DNA of 64,000 bases from Bacteroides mediterraneensis (GCF_016900355.1 NZ_JACJKA010000002.1:211197-275196), one strand, 5' to 3'. Shown: positions 19,119 through 28,726, numbered from the stretch's first letter. Translations and numbers: made by a program. Notes: generated by a model not told the origin, from the sequence alone.

Positions 19119-21836
19119 ATGAACAAGATAAATCAGTTTCTGATAGCGTGTGCATGGCTTGTCCTCCCTCTTGGAGGACAGGCTCAGCAAAACGATTCCT
19201 ATTTTGTGAAGCATTTGAAGTTTTCTGGAAATGAAAGTTTGGAACAAAAAGCTTCGATGGCAGCCCGTCTGGTCCCGTCTCCACAGCAGTTGGCTTGGCA
19301 ACAGATGGAACTGACAGCCTTTTTACATTTTGGAATCAATACATTCACAGGCCGGGAATGGGGGGATGGAACAGAAGATCCTTCTTTATTTAATCCGACG
19401 GAATTGGATGCTGATCAATGGGTGCGTACGTTGAAGGAGTGTGGCTTTAAAATGGTGTTGCTTACTGCCAAGCATCATGATGGCTTCTGCCTGTGGCCGA
19501 CAAAGACGACTTCTCATTCAGTCGCTTCTTCTCCATGGAAAAATGGTAAGGGCGATGTGGTGCGTGAGCTTCGAGATGCTTGTACTAAATACGGCATGAA
19601 ATTTGGCGTATATCTGTCTCCTTGGGATCGTAATGCTTCATGTTATGGGAATTCTCCTGAATATAATAAATTCTTTATCGAACAGCTTACAGAATTATTG
19701 ACAAATTATGGTGAAGTGAATGAGGTTTGGTTCGATGGAGCCAATGGTGAAGGACCGAATGGAAAGAAACAGGTATATGACTGGGATGCTTTTTATAAGA
19801 CCATCCAGCGTTTGCAGCCCAAGGCTGTAATGGCCATCATGGGTGATGATGTACGTTGGGTCGGCAATGAGAAAGGTATCGGTCGTGAAACTGAATGGAG
19901 TGCAACGGTACTTACTCCGGGAATTTACGCGCGTTCTGCAGAAAATAATAAACGGTTAGGTGTTTATGGTAAAGCAAAAGATTTGGGCAGTCGTAAGATG
20001 TTGAAGGATGCAACGGAACTGTTCTGGTATCCTTCGGAAGTCGATGTATCGATTCGTCCGGGTTGGTTCTGGCATGAAGAGGAAAATGCGAAGGTGAAAA
20101 GCCTGAAAGAATTATCTGATATTTATTTTCAGTCTGTAGGCTATAATTCCGTTCTTTTGCTGAATATACCTCCCGACCGCCGGGGGCTGTTGAATGAGGC
20201 AGACGTAGCTCGTTTAAAGGAGTTTGCAGCCTACCGTCGCCAGGTCTTTTCGGATGATAAGGTTCAGGACGGCAATGTTTCCTGGACTGCTTGTGCAGGT
20301 GAATGTCGTTCGTATGCAATCCGTTCAAATAATCCGTTGAATGTGGTTCAGATTCAAGAAGATATTTCGAAAGGTCAGCGTGTGGAAAAGTTTACGGTTG
20401 AGGCTTATCAGGACGGTTGCTGGCAGGCATTGGGTGAAGGTACTACAATCGGTTATAAGCGTATGCTTCGCTTCCCGGAGTTGACGGCCGATTCCATCCG
20501 TGTCCGCATTGATTCTTGTCGTCTTTGTGCGAATATATCGAATGTATCGGCTTATTATGCTCCAGCTCTTACAAGCCAGACTCAGATTGCGGACTGGAAT
20601 ACCCTTCCTCGTTCTACTTGGAAGCAGTTATCTTCTTCTCCTTTAGTTCTTGATTTGGGTAAATCTATCCGTTTGAAGGCGTTTACTTATGCTCCTTTAA
20701 ATGGAGAAGCAAAGCCGACAATGGCCTATCGGTATAAATTTTATGTCAGTGAAAACGGAAGGGATTGGCAGGAATTAATTTCTCAAGGTGAATTCAGCAA
20801 CATTATGCATAATCCTTTGCCTCAGACTGTTGCTCTTCCTGTCGTAACGACAGCCCGTTATGTAAAACTGGAGGCGGTGACTCCTGATGGTAATCCAGCA
20901 ATTGTGGAAATGGAGGAATTTGGCGTGACGGTTGTAGATGACAAAGATGATGAAACGAAAGTATATCTTCATCCGGATGAAGCATTAAAGCTTAAACCGG
21001 GAGATGCGCATCCAACTCAGAAAGGATGGTACTTTTATACAGCTCATGAATTTTTGGATAAACATACCAAGAAAGGACTTCCTTTAGGATTTCAAGAGCA
21101 TAAGACGCAAACGATGAGTAAATCTGCTTGTGTAAATAATGCGAAGTGTTCCAAGGTAGAAAATGGTGTATTGCATATGTGGCCTGTGGAAGAGTCTGAT
21201 TCAATCGATAACGGTTTTGGAAAGCTTGTCAAATATTCTCATGCAGCTTATCGTTCAGTACGCTCCGGGAAAGAGGCTTGGTGTTATTTTACAGAGAATA
21301 TGCGAATTGAAATTCGTTTTAAACGTATAGCTGCCGAAGGATTTAATGAAGCGCTTTGGTTTATGGGAAACAAGGGACCATGGCCTAAGAATGGAGAAAT
21401 TGACTTGCTGGAGAATCCTAAAAAGAAAATAAATCAGCGTGCTCATTTTACCCTTCATTCAGAACATCATTATGCCGGGGTGGTAGGAGGTGAAGGAAGT
21501 GTCACTTCCAGTATTGCTTTGGCAGATATGAGTCAATGGAATATTTATTGGCTGGAATGGTATCCGGACAGGATTGTAGGAGGGGTGAATGGAAAAAAGT
21601 TTTTTGAACATAAAAAAGGGAGTAATGGCAATATGGATTGGCCATGGAGCGACCCGGCAGGATTCTATTTGATATTCAGTACGGGATTGTCTGTGGATCC
21701 GAATGCTTGGCCCGGGACTGTTAATCCGCAGAAATGGGATAAGCAGAATCCTCCTTCTATGTATATTGATTGGGTACGAGTTTATGTGAATGATGATTAT
21801 AATCGGGATAAAGCTCCCAAAGCAAGATATTACTAA
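19119..21836 (+). CDS. GH29 alpha-L-fucosidase - CBM32 - GH16 endo-glycosidase fusion
   Basis: A 905-residue secreted protein with two catalytic domains. After a signal peptide (about 1-22, ending GGQAQ) residues 50-375 form a GH29 fucosidase: LTAKHHDGFCLWPT, and WFDGANGEGP with the nucleophile Asp206; the acid/base is probably a Glu in GRETEW (255-260). Residues about 480-605 are a discoidin/CBM32-like domain. Residues about 625-905 are GH16 with the E760-I-D762-L-L-E765 active site (ExDxxE form) and the YWLEWYPDRI strand. GH16 enzymes of this kind cut inside beta-galactan or poly-LacNAc chains. So one polypeptide may remove fucose and cut the backbone. Both active sites look intact; no frameshift is seen between domains. 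Confidence 0.88.
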   Translation: MNKINQFLIACAWLVLPLGGQAQQNDSYFVKHLKFSGNESLEQKASMAARLVPSPQQLAWQQMELTAFLHFGINTFTGREWGDGTEDPSLFNPTELDADQWVRTLKECGFKMVLLTAKHHDGFCLWPTKTTSHSVASSPWKNGKGDVVRELRDACTKYGMKFGVYLSPWDRNASCYGNSPEYNKFFIEQLTELLTNYGEVNEVWFDGANGEGPNGKKQVYDWDAFYKTIQRLQPKAVMAIMGDDVRWVGNEKGIGRETEWSATVLTPGIYARSAENNKRLGVYGKAKDLGSRKMLKDATELFWYPSEVDVSIRPGWFWHEEENAKVKSLKELSDIYFQSVGYNSVLLLNIPPDRRGLLNEADVARLKEFAAYRRQVFSDDKVQDGNVSWTACAGECRSYAIRSNNPLNVVQIQEDISKGQRVEKFTVEAYQDGCWQALGEGTTIGYKRMLRFPELTADSIRVRIDSCRLCANISNVSAYYAPALTSQTQIADWNTLPRSTWKQLSSSPLVLDLGKSIRLKAFTYAPLNGEAKPTMAYRYKFYVSENGRDWQELISQGEFSNIMHNPLPQTVALPVVTTARYVKLEAVTPDGNPAIVEMEEFGVTVVDDKDDETKVYLHPDEALKLKPGDAHPTQKGWYFYTAHEFLDKHTKKGLPLGFQEHKTQTMSKSACVNNAKCSKVENGVLHMWPVEESDSIDNGFGKLVKYSHAAYRSVRSGKEAWCYFTENMRIEIRFKRIAAEGFNEALWFMGNKGPWPKNGEIDLLENPKKKINQRAHFTLHSEHHYAGVVGGEGSVTSSIALADMSQWNIYWLEWYPDRIVGGVNGKKFFEHKKGSNGNMDWPWSDPAGFYLIFSTGLSVDPNAWPGTVNPQKWDKQNPPSMYIDWVRVYVNDDYNRDKAPKARYY

Positions 21837-21898
21837 TGAATGTTCCTGGTTTTTATCGTCAAACTCTAGTCTGATACAAGTTCCTGAATGTTTAAAAA

Positions 21899-21940
21899 TC
21901 AGCCAACTAATTCGTATTTGTTTATGGATTAGTTGGCTGA
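21899..21940 (-). terminator. Terminator between the GH29-GH16 gene and the convergent GH20 gene
   Basis: TCAGCCAACTAAT (21899-21911) and ATTAGTTGGCTGA (21928-21940) are perfect 13-bp inverted repeats. On the minus strand the stem is followed by TTTTTAAA, so it best terminates the GH20 transcript. Confidence 0.65.
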
Positions 21941-21982
21941 ATTATGTGATTGAATGGATAAACTTATTTCGCTTGTTATATT

Positions 21983-24307
21983 TTAATTGATGGAGATTTC
22001 ATCGAGGAACAAGTAAGTCTGTTTACCTGCCCCTGGATGCCATTTCGGTAATACCGGAGTATTCTTTCCAATGAGGTGCACATAGCGTGCTTTTGTTTTG
22101 TCGAAGCTGACGGTATCACGTTTCAGCACATTGTTCTTGCTGCCTTTTTCCAGGGTCGGAATGGATATCGAACCTATCTTGGTGTAAGTCTTTCCATCTT
22201 CAGAACCATACACTTCCAATCCTGTCAGTCCGAAGATATAGTCACCCGGAACCAAGTAGGTACCGACTGAGACAGAAGATATTTCTTTCGGCTCCTGCAA
22301 GTCGATGGTGGCATCGAAATCCTGTCCATAAATACCGATGTAGCGTCCCGAGCGGTAATTGTCATCTCCTTGCATACCGTCTACCAGCAAGTTGGCACCC
22401 TTGTAAGTGAACTTTTCGTCGGGGGTACATTTCAGGGTAATAGGATGCATGGTAGCCAGGTTGTACGTGAGGGTTTCTGCTGTCACATCACTCTCACGAC
22501 CGTCGCGGATAGCCTTTGCCTTGATGGTTGTCGTCTGGTCTACTGTAAATGGTTGGGTATACTGTTGTGAGGTGGCCGAAGGGTCGGAACCGTCCAGTGT
22601 GTAATACACCGGTGCATTGTCGAATGTTTTTAGTTGGATGGAAGCCGCTCCGCCTTCTCCTTTCGGTTCAACGTCGATGGTGACATCCTCGATATCCTTT
22701 TTATAATTATATCCGTACAATTGGTACAAATCCAACTGGTGGCGGAGGCGTTTCAGGAATCCGCTCAGGTCCTTCTTTGCCGGGTTGCTCCATTGTAACT
22801 CGCTCAGTGCGTCAATGCGCGGCATCATCTGCCATTCCATCTTCACGCTGTCTTTGGTCCATTCGGTCCAGATACATCCCTGTACGCCGATAATGTTTTT
22901 CTTTTCTTCCGGAGTCAGTTCGTCGGATGTCGGTTCAAAGTTATATACCCGTGCCACACTGCTGATGCCTTTCAGCCGGTTATATCCTGGGTTGCTGAAA
23001 TACAAGTGACTGATGGGGCAGACAATGGTAGGATGTCCCAGTTGTGCGGCTTTGATGGAAGCCTTTACCCCCGTCCATGCCATGACGGTGGTTGTTTCCG
23101 GATTCGGATTTCCTTCCAAAATCTCGTCCCATGCCAGCATTTTCTTGCCCCGTTTGGCAATTTCCTTTTCCACTTCGTTCATGAAATACACCTGGAGCTG
23201 GTTTTCCTTGCTGTGCTCTTTCGTGTCGTGCAGTCCCAGTTCTTTGATTTTGGCCTGGCACTTTGGACATTTTTCCCATTCCACTTTTGGGCATTCGTCT
23301 CCACCGATGTGAATATAAGGAGCATCCGGGAAGATATCCATCAGTTCATTCACCACATCCTTGGCAAATTGCAAGGTCCGGGGATTTCCTCCACAAAGTA
23401 CATCTTTAAACACTCCGAATTTGGTAGCCGTTTCATACGGACCACCGGTACATCCCAGTTCCGGATACGAAGCCAGTGCGGCCAGCATGTGTCCCGGCAT
23501 GTCTATTTCGGGAATGACCGTGATGAAGCGTTCGGCTGCGTAGGCCACAATTTCTTTGGCATCTTCTTGGGTATAGAAGCCACTTACCGGAGTCCCGTCG
23601 AACTTACCAGAACCGGGGGCAGTAATCGTTTCTTTACGGTACGAGCCTATTTCCGTGAGTTTGGGATATTTCTTGATTTCGATGCGCCAGCCTTGGTCCT
23701 CGGTCAGGTGCCAATGGAAATAGTTGATGTTGTGTAATGCCATGACATCAATCAGTTCTTTCAGATATTCTTTTGGGAAGAAATGACGGCCTACATCAAT
23801 CATGAATCCACGGTAGTTGTACTGTGGAAAGTCCTTCACCTGTCCTGCAGGCAGTGAGGCTAATGCCTTGCCTTTTGTGATGGGAAGTGCTTTATGGATG
23901 GTCTGGCAGCCGTAGAAAACTCCGGCCTCGGTAGCTCCTGTGACGGTGACCGCATCAGTCGTCACTTTCAGTTCATACCCGTCTTTGTGGGGAATGGAAG
24001 AATCGATTTTCAGCATGATGCTGTTTTTACCGGCTTTTGTACCTGTTTTGACTTCTGTCCCGGTTACCTCTTTGATATAATCGGCCAAAAGTCGGGCAGT
24101 GCTTGCCAGCTTCTCATTGCCCTCGTCGTAGACGATGGTTGTGGAAGATTTGATGACGAATGGTGCTGATGACGGATTTTCCGTCACTTCTTGTGGGAGT
24201 GGAATGACATTCAGGTCACCCGTCTGGGTCTCTTGTGGTGCACATGCCAGCATACATCCTGCCGTTAGCAGACAGATTGTCCATACTTTTACTGAAATTC
24301 TTTTCAT
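21983..24307 (-). CDS. GH20 beta-N-acetylhexosaminidase lipoprotein, reverse strand
   Basis: Second hexosaminidase of the locus. I place the start at 24307 because it gives the lipoprotein signal MKRISVKVWTICLLTAGCML with Cys22; an upstream start at 24352 would add 15 unlikely residues. The 774-residue protein has the GH20b domain, the barrel blocks FHWHLTEDQGWRIEIK and D337-E338 in HIGGDECPK, a chitobiase-like C-terminal domain (YYTLDGSDPS), and a CBM32-like end. It is transcribed opposite to the rest of the PUL from its own promoter (24350-24357) and is visibly richer in G+C than susC/susD, so it may have joined the locus separately. Confidence 0.94.
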   Translation of the reverse strand: MKRISVKVWTICLLTAGCMLACAPQETQTGDLNVIPLPQEVTENPSSAPFVIKSSTTIVYDEGNEKLASTARLLADYIKEVTGTEVKTGTKAGKNSIMLKIDSSIPHKDGYELKVTTDAVTVTGATEAGVFYGCQTIHKALPITKGKALASLPAGQVKDFPQYNYRGFMIDVGRHFFPKEYLKELIDVMALHNINYFHWHLTEDQGWRIEIKKYPKLTEIGSYRKETITAPGSGKFDGTPVSGFYTQEDAKEIVAYAAERFITVIPEIDMPGHMLAALASYPELGCTGGPYETATKFGVFKDVLCGGNPRTLQFAKDVVNELMDIFPDAPYIHIGGDECPKVEWEKCPKCQAKIKELGLHDTKEHSKENQLQVYFMNEVEKEIAKRGKKMLAWDEILEGNPNPETTTVMAWTGVKASIKAAQLGHPTIVCPISHLYFSNPGYNRLKGISSVARVYNFEPTSDELTPEEKKNIIGVQGCIWTEWTKDSVKMEWQMMPRIDALSELQWSNPAKKDLSGFLKRLRHQLDLYQLYGYNYKKDIEDVTIDVEPKGEGGAASIQLKTFDNAPVYYTLDGSDPSATSQQYTQPFTVDQTTTIKAKAIRDGRESDVTAETLTYNLATMHPITLKCTPDEKFTYKGANLLVDGMQGDDNYRSGRYIGIYGQDFDATIDLQEPKEISSVSVGTYLVPGDYIFGLTGLEVYGSEDGKTYTKIGSISIPTLEKGSKNNVLKRDTVSFDKTKARYVHLIGKNTPVLPKWHPGAGKQTYLFLDEISIN

Positions 24308-24349
24308 AGTACATGTTGATTTAAAGGTTTTTCTAATGCTTCTATTGTG

Positions 24350-24357
24350 CAAATGTA
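24350..24357 (-). promoter_or_regulatory. -7 element of the reverse-strand GH20 gene
   Basis: Minus strand reads TACATTTG, a full match to TAnnTTTG, 43 bp upstream of the start codon at 24307. Confidence 0.6.
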
Positions 24358-24500
24358 ATTATTTTTTGTGAGTTTATGTATTGGTTTAATATATATATAT
24401 GTTATTGGGGGATGGATTTGAGAATTCTTGTCAAAGTTCGGGAAAGATTCGTTTTGTAATAAACAATATTGTATGTGTATATCATCTTGAAAAAATTATA

Positions 24501-24508
24501 TATATTTG
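24501..24508 (+). promoter_or_regulatory. -7 element of the esterase gene
   Basis: TATATTTG matches TAnnTTTG 74 bp before the chosen ATG; it implies a 5' leader of roughly 70 nt. The 24358-24500 stretch between the two divergent promoters is AT-rich and shows no ORF that I trust. Confidence 0.55.
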
Positions 24509-24582
24509 TGTACAAATTCTACGAGATTTGTAGTAAATACACACCTTTGTTCCTCACACAAAAGAACAAAACAAAAAATACT

Positions 24583-25434
24583 ATGTATATGAAAACAAAG
24601 TTTTATCTTTTTTGTATTGCATTGCTTGCTCCGTTGATTGTCTATGCCGGTTGTCGGATTGAACGGAAAACAATGCCTTGCAAACTTCTGAAAACCATTT
24701 CTGAACGAGAGTATTCCATCTGTCTGCCAGCCAGTTATTCCGAAACGGATAATCGGACTTATCCGGTATTGTATTTGTTGCATGGAGGAGGTACCCATCA
24801 TACAGAATGGGAAGAAAATGGACGGTTACAGACAGTGGTCGACTCTTTGGTGGCTCAAGGGCTTATGGAAGAAATGATTATCGTCTGTCCGGAGGCTAAC
24901 AAGAACAACATGATTTGGTTTAATGCTCCTCATTGGAAGTATGAGGATTATTTTTTCCAGGAATTAATCCCCTATATGGAACAGCATTATAAAATCAAAG
25001 CGGAAAAACGTTATCGGGGAGTCGCTGGATTTTCGATGGGTGGTGGAGCTTCCGTGGTTTATGGCGTTCATCACCCCGAACTTTTTACCATGGTTTTTGA
25101 TATGAGCGGTTATTTGCGCAGACAGCCGATGGAGTTCTTGAAAAATGATCCGAGTGCGGAATGGCGTCAGCAACTGGTGGAAGACTGTAATCCGATTCCG
25201 GTCATTCTGAAAGGTACAAAGGAAGAAGTAGAAAACTGGAAAACTGTACGGTGGTTTGTGGATTGTGGAGACAAAGACTTTACATTGGAAGCCAATATGG
25301 ATTTAGTCAAAGCATTTCGCCAGCAAGGGATTGATTATGAGATGCGTGTAAGGGCCGGATCACACGATTGGGGATATTGGCATACTTCGTTGGAAATGGC
25401 GTTGACCTATTTCTCTAAATTGCTTCGTGAGTGA
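24583..25434 (+). CDS. Alpha/beta-hydrolase esterase (esterase D/CE1-like)
   Basis: Putative secreted or lipidated esterase. Translation probably begins at ATG 24583 or 24589 (283 or 281 residues), giving a hydrophobic leader MKTKFYLFCIALLAPLIVYA followed by GC, a possible lipobox; the frame runs upstream to 24469 but that would hide the signal. The fold markers are LLHGGG (oxyanion region), the nucleophile elbow GFSMGGGAS, an Asp in WFVDCGDKDF, and a His in AGSHDWGYWH, which is the PF00756 esterase pattern. Placed between PUL enzymes, it might remove O-acetyl groups from sialic acid or other sugars; that is inference. It is not a cinnamoyl esterase by any evidence here. Confidence 0.85.
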   Translation: MYMKTKFYLFCIALLAPLIVYAGCRIERKTMPCKLLKTISEREYSICLPASYSETDNRTYPVLYLLHGGGTHHTEWEENGRLQTVVDSLVAQGLMEEMIIVCPEANKNNMIWFNAPHWKYEDYFFQELIPYMEQHYKIKAEKRYRGVAGFSMGGGASVVYGVHHPELFTMVFDMSGYLRRQPMEFLKNDPSAEWRQQLVEDCNPIPVILKGTKEEVENWKTVRWFVDCGDKDFTLEANMDLVKAFRQQGIDYEMRVRAGSHDWGYWHTSLEMALTYFSKLLRE

Positions 25435-25577
25435 AGTGGTTTTCAATATACAATTGAGAAGAATGAAAAACCAGCGAATCGTAAAGATTTTCTGAAGAGA
25501 AACTTTTGTAACTATAAAATATATCGAAAAACTTTTAGGCCTTGGATCAAGGTGTGCATGCAAAAATAAATAAATCT

Positions 25578-28160
25578 ATGAGGTATGGTGTTTGGTTATT
25601 GGGTTTGGCTTTTCTAAGCTGTGCCCGTCTCGATTTCCGGGATTCGTCTTTGCCTTCCGACCAGCGTGCGGATTTGCTCTTGCAGGAACTGACGTTGGAA
25701 GAGAAAGTTTCTTTGATGATGGATGTGTCGAAGCCAGTGGAGCGGCTGGGAATCAAGCCGTATAACTGGTGGAATGAGGCGCTGCATGGGGTAGCTCGTG
25801 CCGGACTGGCTACAGTGTTCCCTCAGCCGATAGGTATGGCAGCTTCTTTTGACGATTCATTGGTGTATAAGGTATTTACGGCTGTGTCGGATGAGGCGCG
25901 GGCAAAAAATACTTATTACGTGCAACATGACAGTTACAAGAGATACCAGGGACTGACCATGTGGACACCGACGGTGAATATTTATCGTGATCCGCGTTGG
26001 GGAAGGGGAATTGAAACCTACGGTGAAGACCCTTACCTGACAAGTAAGATGGGCGTGATGGTGGTTAAAGGTTTGCAGGGAGAAAGTGATGGGAAGTATG
26101 ATAAGCTGTATGCCTGTGCCAAACATTTTGCAGTACACTCCGGACCGGAGTGGAACCGTCATTCTTTTGATGTGGAAAACTTGCCGCTTCGAGATTTGTA
26201 TGAAACCTATTTGCCGGCTTTCAAGGCCTTGGTACAGGATGCCGGGGTGAAGGAGGTGATGTGCGCTTACAACCGTTTTGAAGGAGAACCTTGCTGTGGC
26301 AGCAACCGGCTGCTAACGCAGATTCTGCGGAAGGAATGGGGATTCGACGGCATCATTTTGAGCGACTGCTGGGCCATCAATGACTTTTTCGATGAAAAAG
26401 GACACCGCACGCATAAGGATGCGCCTTCAGCCGCTTCAGCTGCGGTGCTGAGTGGTACGGATTTGGAATGTGGCTCTACGTATGAAACACTGGTAGAAGC
26501 CGCCCGGAAAAAACAAATTGACGAGAAGGTCATTGATAAGTCAGTCAAGCGGTTGCTGAAGGCCCGTTTCGACTTGGGCGAGATGGACAATCCGGATAAA
26601 GTGTCCTGGACCAAGATTCCTTTCTCAGTAGTGGCTTCTGCGGCACATGATTCCTTGGCATTGCGGATGGCTCGGGAGTCCATGACGCTGTTGATGAACA
26701 AGAACCAAGCACTTCCGTTGAAGCGCGGTGGATTGGCCGTCGCCGTCATGGGCCCCAATGCCAAAGACTCGGTCATGATGTGGGGAAACTATAATGGAGT
26801 ACCTTCCCATACGGTGACCATCCTGGAGGGAATCCGGTCGGCACTTGGAAAGGACGATAAGCTGATTTATGAACAGGGTTGTCCGTGGGTAGGCGATGAA
26901 GTGTTGGAAAGTGTGTTCAGTGAATGTAAGTCGGAAGGCCGACCAGGCTTCACGGCCCGTTATTGGAACAATGTGAACCACGAGGGCAAAGTGGACGTGG
27001 AAACACGGGTGATGACACCGTTCAATTTTTGTACGTCGGGAGCTACGGTATTTGCCCCGGGGGTGAACCTGACGGATTTCTCGGCTACGTACAATGCCAC
27101 GTATGTGCCCAAGGCATCAGGAGAGATTGTGCTGGATGTGTATAGTTACGGTAAGGGCAGATTGCTGATCAATCAGAAAGAGGTGATGAAGTTTCATAAT
27201 GTACACGGTGGAAACAAGAAATCTTGTGCTTTGCCGGTAGAAGCCGGAAAGAAATACGACATCGAATTGCAGTTTGAATATCTGCAGAGTGATGCACAGC
27301 TGAATTTCGACTTGGGCTTTAAGCAGAAAGTCAATGTGGCTCGGTCCGTACAGGCCGTGCGGAATGCCGATGTGGTAGTCTTTGTGGGAGGTATCTCTCC
27401 AAGTCTGGAAGGAGAAGAGATGGGCGTAGATTTGCCGGGCTTCAAGAGAGGTGACCGTACCAGCATTGAATTGCCGGAAGTACAGCGGGAATTGCTGGCT
27501 GCGCTGCATCGGGCTGGAAAGAAGGTCATTCTGGTGAACTGCTCCGGTTCTCCTATCGGCCTGGTACCGGAAACGGAAACTTGTGAGGCAATCTTGCAGG
27601 CTTGGTATCCGGGGCAGCAGGGTGGTAAGGCCGTGGCTGAGGTCTTGTTTGGCGATTACAATCCGGCCGGACGTTTGCCGGTCACTTTCTACCGGAATAC
27701 CGATCAGTTGCCCGACTTTGAGGACTACAATATGAAGGGACGTACCTACCGTTTTATGACCGAAAAACCGCTCTTCCCCTTTGGATATGGATTAAGCTAT
27801 ACCACCTTTAAGTATGGCACGGCTACTTTCAATGCACAGACGATAGGCAGTGACGACAATTTGACGGTGACTGTACCGGTTTCGAATGTCGGTAGTCGCG
27901 ATGGAGAAGAAGTGGTACAGGTTTACCTGAATAAGGTGGGCGACGAAGAAGGTCCGGTCAAGACCTTAAAAGCCTTCAAGCGGGTACTTGTTCCGGCGGG
28001 AAAGACTGCGAATGTACGTATTACGTTGTCAAAGAAAGACCTGGAGTGGTGGAATGAAACCACTCACAGCATTCAGTTCTGTCCGGGAAAATATCAGGTA
28101 TGGATTGGCGGCAGTTCCGATGAAAAGGACCTCAGCAAGTATGCGATTACGTTGAAGTGA
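25578..28160 (+). CDS. GH3 glycosidase with PA14 domain, lipoprotein
   Basis: Exo-acting beta-glycosidase. ATG 25578 gives a lipoprotein signal with Cys15 (LAFLSC); the open frame reaches back to a TTG at 25542 but lacks a plausible signal there. The 860-residue order is GH3 barrel with NIYRDPRWGRGIETYGEDP and nucleophile Asp263 in IILSDCW, the GH3 C-terminal alpha/beta domain interrupted by a PA14 domain (about 455-590, FTARYWNN to LNFDLGF), and a fibronectin-like C-terminal domain. This architecture is usual in xylosidase/glucosidase-type GH3 proteins. In this PUL a beta-hexosaminidase or beta-glucosidase role is possible. It ends the locus, followed by a strong terminator. Confidence 0.93.
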   Translation: MRYGVWLLGLAFLSCARLDFRDSSLPSDQRADLLLQELTLEEKVSLMMDVSKPVERLGIKPYNWWNEALHGVARAGLATVFPQPIGMAASFDDSLVYKVFTAVSDEARAKNTYYVQHDSYKRYQGLTMWTPTVNIYRDPRWGRGIETYGEDPYLTSKMGVMVVKGLQGESDGKYDKLYACAKHFAVHSGPEWNRHSFDVENLPLRDLYETYLPAFKALVQDAGVKEVMCAYNRFEGEPCCGSNRLLTQILRKEWGFDGIILSDCWAINDFFDEKGHRTHKDAPSAASAAVLSGTDLECGSTYETLVEAARKKQIDEKVIDKSVKRLLKARFDLGEMDNPDKVSWTKIPFSVVASAAHDSLALRMARESMTLLMNKNQALPLKRGGLAVAVMGPNAKDSVMMWGNYNGVPSHTVTILEGIRSALGKDDKLIYEQGCPWVGDEVLESVFSECKSEGRPGFTARYWNNVNHEGKVDVETRVMTPFNFCTSGATVFAPGVNLTDFSATYNATYVPKASGEIVLDVYSYGKGRLLINQKEVMKFHNVHGGNKKSCALPVEAGKKYDIELQFEYLQSDAQLNFDLGFKQKVNVARSVQAVRNADVVVFVGGISPSLEGEEMGVDLPGFKRGDRTSIELPEVQRELLAALHRAGKKVILVNCSGSPIGLVPETETCEAILQAWYPGQQGGKAVAEVLFGDYNPAGRLPVTFYRNTDQLPDFEDYNMKGRTYRFMTEKPLFPFGYGLSYTTFKYGTATFNAQTIGSDDNLTVTVPVSNVGSRDGEEVVQVYLNKVGDEEGPVKTLKAFKRVLVPAGKTANVRITLSKKDLEWWNETTHSIQFCPGKYQVWIGGSSDEKDLSKYAITLK

Positions 28161-28182
28161 GGATTTCCCGATCAATACAATG

Positions 28183-28225
28183 CAGGGCGGTGTCTGGTTT
28201 GCCAGACACCGCCCTGTTTCTTTTT
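28183..28225 (+). terminator. Rho-independent terminator at the PUL end
   Basis: CAGGGCGGTGTCTGG (28183-28197) and CCAGACACCGCCCTG (28202-28216) form a perfect 15-bp stem with a TTTG loop, followed by TTTCTTTTT. Confidence 0.92.
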
Positions 28226-28240
28226 GGCAGAACGAAAGGC

Positions 28241-28723
28241 TCAGAGAATAAGTTCATAGTCTACGATTCCCAGCCATTTGCCGAATTTACGGCCCACTTC
28301 GCGGAAGCTGGATACCTTTTCAAACCTTAACTTTTCGTGCAGGGCGTAGCTGGCCTCGTTGCCTTCGGTGATGCAGGCAATCAAGGCATGCAGTCCGCAG
28401 CGGCGGCATTCTTCTATCAGGTGTTGCATCAATTCGGTACCCAGTCCCTTTCCCGTAGAGGAAGGTGCCAGGTAAATGGTGGTCTCCACACTCTGGTTGT
28501 AGGCCGCCTTTTCTTTCCATCCGTGTACATAGCAGTAGCCGGCAATTTGCCCTTCTGTTTCGTATACGAAATACGGATATTTGCTACTGATGTTTTGGAT
28601 GCGGTTCCACATCTCTTCTTCGCTCACCGGTTCCAGTTCAAAGGTGATGGTGGTGTGCGTAATGTAATGGTTGTAGATGGCGGTAATGGCCGGAGCATCT
28701 TCTTTGCGTACTTTCCGAATCAT
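28241..28723 (-). CDS. GNAT family N-acetyltransferase, phosphinothricin acetyltransferase-like
   Basis: Acetyl-CoA dependent acetyltransferase of about 160 residues. The N-terminal RKVRKEDAPAITAIYNHYI and TITFELEPVSEEEM, and the acetyl-CoA loop APSSTGKGLGTELM with GFEKV-like C-terminal block (LRFEKVSSFREVGRKFGKW), match the pat/YncA subgroup, whose known members acetylate phosphinothricin or methionine sulfone. The natural substrate is unknown. It starts 3 nt after the menA stop and so is translated from the same transcript, although the functions are not obviously linked. Confidence 0.85.
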   Translation of the reverse strand: MIRKVRKEDAPAITAIYNHYITHTTITFELEPVSEEEMWNRIQNISSKYPYFVYETEGQIAGYCYVHGWKEKAAYNQSVETTIYLAPSSTGKGLGTELMQHLIEECRRCGLHALIACITEGNEASYALHEKLRFEKVSSFREVGRKFGKWLGIVDYELIL

Positions 28724-28726
28724 AAT

